Positions 17,301-24,433 of a stretch of 28,776 bases of DNA are shown piece by piece (position 1 is the stretch's first letter; the number at the start of each line of letters is the position of its first letter). This DNA is from Fimbriimonas sp. GTDB lineage: Bacteria > Armatimonadota > Fimbriimonadia > Fimbriimonadales > Fimbriimonadaceae. The stretch covers positions 1-28,776 of the forward strand of contig JAUJNV010000025.1 in assembly GCA_030447945.1 (NCBI GenBank). Reading direction: 5' to 3'. A program made the position numbers and the translations under genes. The notes beneath the pieces are model-generated. The model ran no database searches and was not told the origin of the DNA. It worked only from the letters and a program-made list of their open reading frames with translations.

Positions 17301-17643
17301 CGCGCAGGTGAGCGCCCTGACGCACGGGGTCCAAGCGTTCGTGGTCGGCAACCCCATCCGCCTCCGCTTCCCTCCGACAAAGAGCGGGCGGCGCGTCCTG
17401 TTCTTCGATCTCGAGGACGAGACCGGCCTCCTGAACGTTACGTGTTTCGACGAAACGTACCAGCGCGACGGCCACGCCGTCGTCACCTGCCCCTACGTGA
17501 CTGTCTTCGGCGAGGCCCAGATCCGCGACGGCCACACCGCCTTCCTCGCCACCCGCGTCTTCCCCTACCGCCCTCGGCTCGATAGCGTCGTCTCCGACCA
17601 AGGGGAGATTCCCATCGAGGCGGCCGACTTCCTGATGCGGTAA
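14348..17643 (+). CDS. dnaE2: Error-prone DNA polymerase III alpha subunit DnaE2 (frameshifted)
   Basis: DnaE2 performs error-prone synthesis past lesions. Segments in order: PHP remnant YAPLHVLSGYAFGQG and AIADPFSLTGASEFVRSAEE; LDHELERIARLGYAGHFLLA; GSVVDCAVAYCLGLSRID; catalytic PDIDIDFEAARRDDV; VATVAAVATYNTRG; VPHGIGCHSSGVVVSSEPL; AHVELELILGHTYGIIVFQE; GEAEAIREGIHKKRR; FEGYGFAQGHALAFAEIS; FPAEYFCALLNAQP; the helix-hairpin-helix GLGGIAGLSGQASEAIL; and the C-terminal OB fold VLFFDLEDETGLLNVTCFD. The PHP metal ligands are gone (HxH reads HVL, TDH reads ADP), as expected for a non-proofreading type. More than ten shifts occur, e.g. near 14450, 14620, 15030, 15220, 15470, 15580, 15700, 15800, 15860, 16200, 16700, 16955 and 17130. 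The start is not certain (GTG 14348 chosen). Confidence 0.85.
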
Positions 17644-17771
17644 AGCACCTTCTCGAAGCTCCCGCGGCTGAACCTCTGGTCAAACTCCAGAATCTCGTGA
17701 AGAAAACGCCCGGCTCGGCGGTCTCCTCTTTGAGTCTCATGGAGAGCTGCCTTTCTGCCCCGGTGCCCCGT

Positions 17772-18236
17772 ATGAGCGCAAAGCGAACCGCCGCCGAAGT
17801 CGATGCGCTCCTTCGGGACGCCCGGCCGTGGCTATACCGGCTCGCCCTCGCGGTCACCGCGCGGCCCGAGGCCGCCGAGGACGCGACGCAGGAGGCGCTC
17901 GTCCGCGCCACGCGGTCTCAGGAGAAGCTGCGGTCCGTGGACGAGCCGAGGGCCTGGCTGCGGAAGGTGGTCGTCCGTTGCGCCATTGACGCGCACCCCC
18001 GGACACCGGAGACCTTTGACCCCGACTATCCCGTCGCGCACGATCCTACGGAGGCCATCGCCGTGCGCCAGACGCTCCGGCGGTTGGATGCCACGGACCG
18101 AGCCGTGCTGGCGCTCGCGCACTTCGAGGGGCTGAGCTACGCGGAGATCGCCCTCGCCTTGGAGATCCCCGTCGGCACCGTCGGCTCGCGATTACATTCG
18201 GCGCGGGAAGCCTTTCGCGAGGAGTGGAGCAAGTGA
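17772..18236 (+). CDS. ECF-type RNA polymerase sigma factor
   Basis: 154 residues. Region 2 is WLYRLALAVTARPEAAEDATQEALVRA followed by RAWLRKVVVRCAIDA. Region 4 is RLDATDRAVLALAHFEGLSYAEIALALEIPVGTV with the HTH, then SRLHSAREAFREEW. The linker with VAHDPTEAIAVRQTL is typical of ECF factors. I chose ATG 17772 because residues before it are not family-like; ATG 17739 is possible. It overlaps the next gene (GTG within the stop region), and the three genes 17772-20286 form an operon, so the following small membrane protein is probably its anti-sigma factor. Confidence 0.88.
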   Translation: MSAKRTAAEVDALLRDARPWLYRLALAVTARPEAAEDATQEALVRATRSQEKLRSVDEPRAWLRKVVVRCAIDAHPRTPETFDPDYPVAHDPTEAIAVRQTLRRLDATDRAVLALAHFEGLSYAEIALALEIPVGTVGSRLHSAREAFREEWSK

Positions 18237-18538
18237 AGAGGGACCCGTTCGCGTCGCTGGAGGCGTTCTACGAGGAGTGCTGCACGGCGCCGGTGCCCGA
18301 GGGGATCGTAGCGAAGCCCTCCCCCCGGTGGTGGGAAGGCTTCGCGGTTCCCGCGGGCGGATTGGCCTTCGGCGCGTTCGTCGCCGCTGCCCTGGTTCTC
18401 TCGCCGCCCGAGTCCTCTCCCGAAGCCGGGCTGGAGGCGGCCCGCGCCATCGCCGGGAGGCAGCTCGAAGCGAACCTCCCCCCTCCAAGGCCGAAGACGA
18501 GGGCGATCCGCGAAAGGAGCTTCCGATGGGACGCCTAA
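18233..18538 (+). CDS. Small single-pass membrane protein, putative anti-sigma factor
   Basis: About 101 residues. A soluble head (KRDPFASLEAFYEECCTAPV) is followed by one transmembrane helix at about 45-60 (AGGLAFGAFVAAALVL) and a charged tail. The start overlaps the sigma factor stop (GTG 18233; an ATG at 18224 also fits). It lacks the HxxxCxxC zinc site of common anti-sigma factors, though two adjacent Cys are present. The role is inferred from the operon position only. Confidence 0.65.
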   Translation: MKRDPFASLEAFYEECCTAPVPEGIVAKPSPRWWEGFAVPAGGLAFGAFVAAALVLSPPESSPEAGLEAARAIAGRQLEANLPPPRPKTRAIRERSFRWDA

Positions 18539-20286
18539 AGCTCGGGCTCCTTCCGGTGTACGCGCTCCTCGGCTTCGTCGCCGTCGTCGCGCTGCTCCCC
18601 CAGTCCCGGTGGACGCTGCTCACGCAGTGGGACGTGCTCGCCGGGCGGTGGCGGGCCACCAACGGCTACGGGAATCTCGAGATGGGGGGAAAGGTCTACG
18701 TAAAGCCCGTGCAACGCGGCCTCGACGAGGAGAACCCCGCCTCGGATGAGACCGCCCGATTCTTGCGGCTCGTGACGCCCAGCCGGGACGATCCCGCCAA
18801 GGATGCTTACTACCGCCGCATGGCGGCGCTGCACGAGATCTGCGAAAGGAAATCGAAGCCCGAGTATTGGGCCCAGCTTGTGCGTGCGGCCTCGTTCATG
18901 GGCATGATCCTCGAGCCGCGGTGGGATCAGAAAAGAGGCAAGATCCCCTCCCGCCGAGAGACCGGCGAGATACTGCTCGCCGCTTGCCGAGCCGGAGCCC
19001 GACTCGACCCGGAAAACGCCTTCTTCCCCCTGATCGCCGCGAGCACCCTGGTCAGTCAGGGCCACCGGGAAGCAGGTCGGCGTACTTACCTGGCCGCTAC
19101 GCGGCTGGCCAAGTACGAGGACTACGTCGAGTTCGAGCCCGCCTTGCGCTACCGCTACCTGGTGGAGAACTACGGCTATCGCGGGAGGCAGCTCCAAGGT
19201 TGGCTGCTGATGGACACGCTGCTTCCGCACGTAACGGTCATCCGGAGCCTGGCGCGCCACTTCGCCGACTCCGGCGATCCGGAGATGAGGGTGGCCGCCG
19301 TGCGGCTCGCCGAGATGCTCATGCGCCAAGACGACAGCGTCATCGGGCTGCACGTGGCGAGTTCAGTTCTAATCCATGCGCTTGGGCCGCATCGAGAGCC
19401 CGGTTTAGACGACCCTCCCCCGTCGCCGGAGGAGGTCCTGCGCCTCGCCGGAGAGCTGGAGACGGCCCAGAGTGGGGATCAGGGCATTCTGCGGACCGCC
19501 CGCGCGCACAACGCCCTGTCGCCGGCGCTCCGGCCCATCGGTTCGCTCGCCCATGACGAGGATGTCGCCTTGGTCGTGAACCTGCGCCCCGCGCTGTCCG
19601 CTTGGTCCATGCTGGCGTTGATGCTGCTGCCCGGAGCCTTCGCGGCGGCTTGGCTCAAGGCCCGAAGCCCCCGCTTTGCCGCCGCCGCTCCCTACCTCGT
19701 GTGGCCCCTCGCTTTTCCCGCCGTCCACGCGTTCGGGGATTTCGCGGCCGCCGCGCCCCCTTTCGGCGCCGCATCGCTGCTGTTCGTCCCCGCTCTCTTT
19801 CCCGCCCTTCGCCGGGGCGTCGATCTCGTGGGCATCGCGGTGACGGTGGCGGCGGTTTGCTTCTCGATGAGCGGCTACCCGCTGGCGATCCCGGCGTTGC
19901 TCTTCGGCGTCAGCCTAGCGCTAGAGCGCAGGGCGAAAGGGACTCCGACGGCCCTCGCCGTTGCGTCCATCGTGTTGGCGTGCGCGTTGCCGAGCGCCTA
20001 TTGGGTGGCGATCGCGACGAGGCACAGCGGCCCAGACGCCGTCGCATTCGGATCCATGGCCGTCATCGGCGCGCTCGCGGCCGTCCAAGCCCGCTCCCCC
20101 ATCCGCTGGGCGGCGGTGGCGGGCGCATCGAGCCTCCTCATCGGCGTGTGGTTCGGCACGATGGTCTACCGGGACTTGATGGCCGACAAGCAGCTCGCCG
20201 TGGTCGGCGACGAGGTGTTAAACGAAGCCGAGCGCATCCGGTCCGAAACGGGCGCCTTCCGGCGTATCGACGGTAAATCCGACTAA
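18526..20286 (+). CDS. Large multi-pass membrane protein with helical extracytoplasmic domain
   Basis: 586 residues from ATG 18526, which has a good Shine-Dalgarno (AAAGGAGC) and overlaps the previous gene by 13 nt. An N-terminal transmembrane helix (LLPVYALLGFVAVVALL) is followed by about 330 residues of soluble helical repeats with TPR-like content (AACRAGARLDPENAFFPLIA, YLAATRLAKYEDYVEFEPAL). About eight hydrophobic helices follow from residue 355 (AWSMLALMLLPGAFAAAWL) to 550, and a short tail. I do not recognise the family. Cotranscription with the sigma factor suggests it is a signal sensor or a target of it. The frame is intact. Confidence 0.75.
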   Translation: MGRLKLGLLPVYALLGFVAVVALLPQSRWTLLTQWDVLAGRWRATNGYGNLEMGGKVYVKPVQRGLDEENPASDETARFLRLVTPSRDDPAKDAYYRRMAALHEICERKSKPEYWAQLVRAASFMGMILEPRWDQKRGKIPSRRETGEILLAACRAGARLDPENAFFPLIAASTLVSQGHREAGRRTYLAATRLAKYEDYVEFEPALRYRYLVENYGYRGRQLQGWLLMDTLLPHVTVIRSLARHFADSGDPEMRVAAVRLAEMLMRQDDSVIGLHVASSVLIHALGPHREPGLDDPPPSPEEVLRLAGELETAQSGDQGILRTARAHNALSPALRPIGSLAHDEDVALVVNLRPALSAWSMLALMLLPGAFAAAWLKARSPRFAAAAPYLVWPLAFPAVHAFGDFAAAAPPFGAASLLFVPALFPALRRGVDLVGIAVTVAAVCFSMSGYPLAIPALLFGVSLALERRAKGTPTALAVASIVLACALPSAYWVAIATRHSGPDAVAFGSMAVIGALAAVQARSPIRWAAVAGASSLLIGVWFGTMVYRDLMADKQLAVVGDEVLNEAERIRSETGAFRRIDGKSD

Positions 20287-20311
20287 CCCGCTCCCGCCGC
20301 CGCATGAGACG

Positions 20312-20317
20312 TAAGAT
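20312..20317 (+). promoter_or_regulatory. -10 box, leaderless-type
   Basis: TAAGAT lies 6 nt before the GTG at 20324. The same spacing is seen at the S24 and HTH genes. No -35 consensus is visible. Confidence 0.35.
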
Positions 20318-20323
20318 AGAGTC

Positions 20324-20767
20324 GTGCGGACAAGACTGCTTCTCATCTTGCTGGCTACTCTGATCGCCGGGGCGGGCGGAGCGCAGTCCGGCTCCCGAGA
20401 GGCGGCCCGGGAAGCGGCCCAGCGGAAGCGGATCGCCCAGTTCGCCAAGGGGATCGGCTCCGGCTACAACGGCACTTGGCGCGCGGCCTCGCAACTGGAG
20501 GTCGGGCAGCCCGTCCCCGATACCCACGCCTGGCTGCTCGCCAACGCCTACTTTTACGCCCACGTAAGCGGATGCGGGGCGATCGACCTGCCCGTCGACA
20601 AAGGAACCTACTGGATCGTGCGCACCCGCCTGGGAATCGCGGCCACCCAGGGCCCGGACATCCGGGTGGACAAGGCGACCGGAGCGACCTCGTCGAAGGG
20701 CAGGCCCCTCGTGCGAGATCCGAAGTCCTACGCGAAGCTCCTCAAGCCGAAGCCATCGGCCGCCTGA
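20324..20767 (+). CDS. Secreted hypothetical protein
   Basis: 147 residues from GTG 20324. A signal peptide is clear (MRTRLLLILLATLIAGAGGA, cleavage after about residue 20). The mature part is soluble, with no recognised domain: AQFAKGIGSGYNGTWRAASQ, then WLLANAYFYAHVSGCGAIDL, ending in a Lys/Pro-rich tail. One Cys is present in the mature part. It follows the sigma operon on the same strand after 37 nt and may have its own promoter. Confidence 0.7.
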   Translation: MRTRLLLILLATLIAGAGGAQSGSREAAREAAQRKRIAQFAKGIGSGYNGTWRAASQLEVGQPVPDTHAWLLANAYFYAHVSGCGAIDLPVDKGTYWIVRTRLGIAATQGPDIRVDKATGATSSKGRPLVRDPKSYAKLLKPKPSAA

Positions 20768-21071
20768 AAACGACGAGGGGTCGACCATCCAGACCGAACT
20801 AGGGAATTGCGGATTGCTCGTCAGCGGAGCAGCCGTTCTGGCCGGGTTCACCGCCAAGAACGGCCACATTCCGGTCGCCGACCGGCTCGCGAGACCGCGG
20901 GTTCCCTCGGTGGGTAGCTCTGTTGACATCCCCTTCGGAGGGCTACGCCCGCAGGGCGTAACCCTCCGAAGGGGTAGTGGACTGAGGCCGGTGGGGTCCA
21001 GTTCGGAGGAGCGGGGGCTGGTGGGGGCGGCGCCCGGACGGCGGCGAGCGTTGGCTGCGTGTAGAGCACGG
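20768..21071. other. Intergenic region with inverted repeat
   Basis: No gene supported. The central feature is the palindrome at 20930-20974. A frame at 20814-20880 reads moderately protein-like but ends in low-complexity sequence. Confidence 0.5.
20930..20974. repeat. Near-perfect 21-bp palindrome, REP-like
   Basis: CCCCTTCGGAGGGCTACGCC plus C at 20930-20950 pairs with 20954-20974 with one mismatch and a GCA loop. The tip GCCCGCAGGGC is shared with the inverted repeat at 3885-4046. No T-tract follows. Confidence 0.7.
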
Positions 21072-22419
21072 GATGACTCTCACGAAGGCAACGGTGGCCG
21101 CTCTCATCTGTGGCTTTCCTGGCGGGTGCCACGGCCCTGGGGGATGACGCGGCACGGCGACGGGTGAACGGGCTCCTAGCCAACCTCCTGCGCCGGCCCT
21201 GTACGTCGTGCCGTTGCGTCCCCAGGAGGAAGACTTGCTCCTGAGCGAGCTCAGGGGGGAGGACCCGAAGCGGCGGCAGCTCGCGGCCCTCCTGCTGGGC
21301 CGCCTGAAGGTCGTGCGTGCGCTCGAGCCGCTCACGGCGCTACTCGCCGATCCTGATTCGGCAATGCGCTGGGCGGCGGTCTCGGCCCTAACTGAGCTCG
21401 ATGAGCCAAGCGTGCCGTCGCGGCTCCTCGCGCGCTTCGAGATGCCGGAAGTCCGTTTCCAAGCCTCAGGCTATTTGGGGCGCAAGGGCGCGGCGATGGT
21501 CCCGCTCTTCCTGGAGGCGTTAAATCGTGTCAAAGGAGGCGCGGCGCGACGCGACCTGACCGGGCTCCTGGCGCGCAGCGCGGACCCTTCGGCAGTTGGA
21601 CATCTCCGTCGGCTCATCCGGGACGACGAACCCTGGGTTCGGCACGAGGCCGCTCGCCAACTGGGACGGCTGAAGGCGGCAGAAGCGATCGAAGAGCTGC
21701 GGTCCACCCTCGGCGACCTCTGGGCCCGGCGGCAAGGAAAGGGTTGCGACCCGTTCGGGAAGCCGGCGACGCCGTCGCCCACCGGCTCGATCGTCGTCCG
21801 GTTTCGCTCCGGATCTATGCCACGCTCTGGAGCGGCTGCGGCCGAAGCGCTCGCTGCGCTCGGCGAGCCTGGCTGGGAAGCTCTCGTGCAGGCGTTAGGG
21901 GAGAAGGATTGGCCCGTGCGGTGGGATGCCATCCATGGGCTGAGCATAACCGGAGACCCCCGAGCGGAGGGCCCGCTGGCGAAGGTCTTCGAGGAGAGCG
22001 ACCATCGTCTGCGCTCACCGGCGCTCCGGGCCATCGCGTTCGTCTTGAGAGACCGCTCCATGCCTTACCTGAGACGCGGTTTGAAGGATTCGAGCGTTTA
22101 CGTCCGCCAGATGGCCGTGCAGATGCTCGGCGGAAGAAAGAGGCTCCCCGAGGCGAGGAACCTCCTCCTGGGCATATTGAAGCTGGACGACGCGGCATTA
22201 AGCCCGGGCGCGATCACCGCGTTGGGCTCTCTCGAGGACCTGCGGCTCGCCCGCCACCTGGAGCCCCTGCGAAACCACCTGCAACGCTCGGTCCGCGAAG
22301 CGGCCGAAGCGGCCCTTGCGCGCCTGGAGCGGCAGCGGCGGTACGAAGAGTTTCGGCGAACGAAGGGCGGGACGAGCCTCACCAGCGGAATCGTGCGGAA
22401 GATCGAGGGGGGCTCATAG
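21072..22419 (+). CDS. Exported HEAT-repeat protein (frameshifted N-terminus)
   Basis: The part from 21208 is intact (403 residues) and full of HEAT/PBS-lyase-type repeats, e.g. RRQLAALLLGRLKVVRALEP, SAMRWAAVSALTELDEPSVP, PWVRHEAARQLGRLKAAEAI, WPVRWDAIHGLSITGDPRAE, VYVRQMAVQMLGGRKRLPEA. Upstream, ATG 21072 gives MTLTKATVAALICG, continued in the next frame by FLAGATALGDDAARRRVNGL, a good signal peptide. A second shift near 21195 joins it to the main frame. So the protein is probably exported and about 450 residues long. HEAT proteins of this kind act as protein-binding scaffolds; the partner is unknown. Confidence 0.78.
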
Positions 22420-22497
22420 TGGGTGGGCTTCCCGCCCTCCGCCTCAGTAACCAACCTCGGGTACCCCGCGACCGCACGAGAAGAGGTTAAGAGATAA

Positions 22498-22559
22498 TAG
22501 AGAAATTCCCTCCCCCTCCCCGGCACGAGCCATCCGGGCAAGGGGAGGGAATTTCTCTA
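22498..22559. terminator. Perfect 18-bp inverted repeat between genes
   Basis: TAGAGAAATTCCCTCCCC (22498-22515) is an exact inverted copy of 22542-22559, with a 26-nt loop that can pair further (CCCCGG with CCGGG). It lies 79 nt after the HEAT stop and 25 nt after the stop of the small peptide gene on the other strand. Transcription from either side meets AATTTCTCTA at its end, so a two-way terminator is plausible. Confidence 0.55.
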
Positions 22560-22583
22560 CATGCTCTGAACAGGGGACGGGGC

Positions 22584-22766
22584 CTACTGCCCGAGGCAGC
22601 TGTTCGACAGCCGGGCGGCGAGCAGCTCTTGGACTAGGATGGCGAGCCGACTCGGCCTCTGCGGTCGCCGGCCGCCAGGTGAATGCCGGGGCTGGTCGTC
22701 GATGACGAGAATCTTGGGATCGTCGATCACGAGGATCTTTGCGTCGAGGATCTTTCGGGTATTCAT
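22584..22766 (-). CDS. 60-residue peptide with tandem KILVIDD repeat
   Basis: From ATG 22766 the product begins MNTRKILDAKILVIDDP, continues KILVIDDQPRHSPGG, then an Arg/Pro-rich stretch and a helical tail RLAILVQELLAARLSNSCLGQ. The two KILVIDD copies (residues 10-16 and 18-24) differ at three bases, all in third codon positions (ATC/ATT, GTG/GTC, GAT/GAC). This means the peptide sequence is kept while the DNA drifts, so it is a real coding region. KILDA just before may be a third, decayed copy. I know no matching family. KILVIDD resembles the first strand of a response-regulator receiver, but the rest does not. A modified-peptide precursor or signalling peptide are options. No maturation enzyme is next to it. 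Flanked by the 18-bp terminator-like repeat. Confidence 0.6.
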   Translation of the reverse strand: MNTRKILDAKILVIDDPKILVIDDQPRHSPGGRRPQRPSRLAILVQELLAARLSNSCLGQ

Positions 22767-22975
22767 AAGTTCGTCTCTCGGCCCTGCGGACCTATAGAGG
22801 AGAATAGGCACTCCGCGACCGGCGCACCAGAGGTTAATTGCCAGGTTCGACCGGTGGGCCAACGGGGGTTTTATCGGTTTCCTCATGCCTTCCCGCGGAG
22901 CGGCGAATACTCACCTATTGTCCTGGCTTGCCGCGGGCCGAGCTCCTCTCTTCTCGAAGGCTCCCACGGTTCTCC
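22767..22975. other. Intergenic region
   Basis: About 210 bp between two minus-strand genes. It should contain the promoter of the 60-residue peptide; TATAGG/TATTCT-like hexamers lie at about 22793-22810 on the minus strand. No other feature seen. Confidence 0.35.
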
Positions 22976-23422
22976 TCAGGCGGCCTCCACCTCCAGCGGC
23001 TTGTAGAGCGGCCTCGCCCCGAACGACTGGCGCAGGTGGACCTCGAAGTCCAAGGCCGCGAGCTCCATCAGCCGGAAAGGGTCCATCGCGAGGCGGACCA
23101 GCAGGCGGGGCTCCGGCTCGCCGAGGGCGTCGTACCGGATGCCGCTCAACGGCTTTCCCAGCTCGCGGACCATCAGCACCTTCGGCAGGAGCTTGCCGCG
23201 GCCGGGGCGCCTGCAGTAGGCGTCCAGCTCCTGCCACACCCGCAGCCAGGGCCCCAGGCGCGGGTCTTCGCCGCTTCCGCCGCAGCCGCGGGCGGAGCCC
23301 ACGGCCTCGTAGCCCCGCGGACCCGGCGTCCGCAGGTCGCCGCCCTCCTCGAAGTCCGCCCACGCCCGCAGGGCCTCCGGCGCCGTCCATAGGTTTCGCT
23401 TCAGTCTTTGCTTTTCTTCCAT
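22976..23422 (-). CDS. Hypothetical protein coupled to the HTH gene
   Basis: 148 residues. Its ATG follows the TAA of the HTH gene directly (TAAATG), so translation is probably coupled. Visible features are a basic start (MEEKQRLKRNLW), a Gly-rich middle (GSARGCGGSGEDPRLG) and a better ordered second half (LLPKVLMVRELGKPLSGIRY, then RLLVRLAMDPFRLMELAALD and FEVHLRQSF). No domain recognised. Position opposite an S24 repressor suggests a gene kept silent until DNA damage. Confidence 0.65.
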   Translation of the reverse strand: MEEKQRLKRNLWTAPEALRAWADFEEGGDLRTPGPRGYEAVGSARGCGGSGEDPRLGPWLRVWQELDAYCRRPGRGKLLPKVLMVRELGKPLSGIRYDALGEPEPRLLVRLAMDPFRLMELAALDFEVHLRQSFGARPLYKPLEVEAA

Positions 23423-23659
23423 TTAATCTCCCGTAGCTCGCGGGCCTTCTCCCTCCGGCACGGCGGCCTCCCGGCGCGCGCGGCGCAGGGTCTTCTCGAT
23501 GCAGCTCTCCGAGCAGTCGAACTTCCGGGCGGCCTTCGCGACGGTCGAGCGGGGCCCCGCCAAGTAGCGGAGCAGCTCCAGAAGCCGCTCTCCCTCGAAG
23601 AGAGGCCGAGGGCCACGGCGGCGTCCCGCGAGCATCGCGCGGGTGTCTGCGGGATTCAT
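23423..23659 (-). CDS. Small helix-turn-helix protein
   Basis: 78 residues. The middle is a likely HTH: LLELLRYLAGPRSTVAKAAR followed by KFDCSESCIEKTLRRARREA, which resembles homeodomain/sigma-region-4 type folds with a recognition helix at about 50-62. The ends are basic and flexible. It is transcribed divergently from the S24 repressor, with 70 nt between the two ATGs. A TAGAAT box sits 6 nt before its ATG. The arrangement resembles the cro side of a phage switch, which is an inference. Confidence 0.7.
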   Translation of the reverse strand: MNPADTRAMLAGRRRGPRPLFEGERLLELLRYLAGPRSTVAKAARKFDCSESCIEKTLRRARREAAVPEGEGPRATGD

Positions 23660-23729
23660 ACGGAGATTCTACGACAGAAAATCCGCCCATACCGGGCTAA
23701 ACAGCACGTTCTTCCCGTATAATTTCCGT
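23660..23729. promoter_or_regulatory. Divergent promoters with mirrored leaderless starts
   Basis: Rightward: TATAAT (23718-23723), then TTCCGT, then ATG. Leftward: TAGAAT (23671-23666), then CTCCGT, then ATG. The 16-base stretches TATAATTTCCGTATGA and TAGAATCTCCGTATGA differ at two bases. A further CCGTAT copy overlaps the rightward -10 (23716-23721). No good -35 is seen on either side. A shared regulator acting at CCGTAT is likely. Confidence 0.6.
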
Positions 23730-24433
23730 ATGACGCGGGAAACGCTCTACGAGGAGGAAGGTAAGGCGCTCGCGGCGCTTCGCGCGTCGAAGGGCTTCCG
23801 CCAGGGCGAGTTCGCCGAGATGCTCGGCGTCTCCGAGGACGTCATGAGCCACTTGGAGCGAGGGGTCACCCGGCTCCGGGGGAGTCGGCGGCAAAGGGCG
23901 GCGCTCCTGCTCGGCCTCGACGACGAGGAGCTGCGCCGCCGCCTCCTGAAGCCCGGCGACCACTCCGTGCGCGGGAGTAACCTAAGTCCCACCGATGAGG
24001 AGGTCACGATAGCTCTGAGGCGCATCCCCGTCTACGGACCGATCGCGGCGGGAAAGAACAGTTACGCGCCCACCGACGTGATCGAGCACATCCTCTTGGC
24101 GGTCAAGCCGGGGGTCGAGGCGTGGGGTCGCTTCGTCGTCGGCGACAGCATGGAGCCCGAGTTCGAGGAAGGGGACATCGCCGTCTTCCAGGAGATGCCG
24201 TACGACAACGGCCACGGCGTCCACGCCTTCGGCCAGGGCGAGGAGCAGTTCAAGATCTACCGCAAGATTTCCGGTGCGAGCGCCGAGCTCTGGCCCACGA
24301 ACCCCGACCGCGAGCCGTTCTCCGCCAAAGACTTTCAGGTCCGCGGCGTCTGCGTCAAGCGCGTCCGCTACGGCGCTGGGCGGGTGTCCGCGACATCCGC
24401 GAGTATCCGCAGGGTTACATGCACCGGTTTTAG
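23730..24433 (+). CDS. XRE-S24 self-cleaving repressor (LexA/CI-like)
   Basis: About 234 residues. Residues 10-50 form an XRE-type HTH (LAALRASKGFRQGEFAEMLG, SEDVMSHLERG). Residues 95-215 are an S24 peptidase: cleavage site Ala107-Gly108 in VYGPIAAGKNSY, nucleophile Ser140 in VVGDSMEPEFEEGDI, and general base Lys175 in EQFKIYRK, spaced as in LexA and UmuD. Such repressors cut themselves when RecA is activated by DNA damage. The frame changes near 24378: the corrected end reads VRDIREYPQGYMHRF and stops at TAG 24431-24433; the uncorrected frame runs to 24446. The ATG at 23730 is chosen because a TATAAT lies 6 nt before it and the HTH starts at once. It is not LexA proper, whose HTH is winged. 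Confidence 0.88.

Noticed and set aside
21072..21146. A 24-codon secreted peptide ending at TGA before the HEAT gene
   Set aside because: One base change turns it into a normal signal peptide that leads into the HEAT frame, which is the simpler reading.
23730..24433. Calling the S24 repressor LexA
   Set aside because: Its N-terminus is an XRE-type HTH as in phage CI repressors, not the winged helix of LexA.
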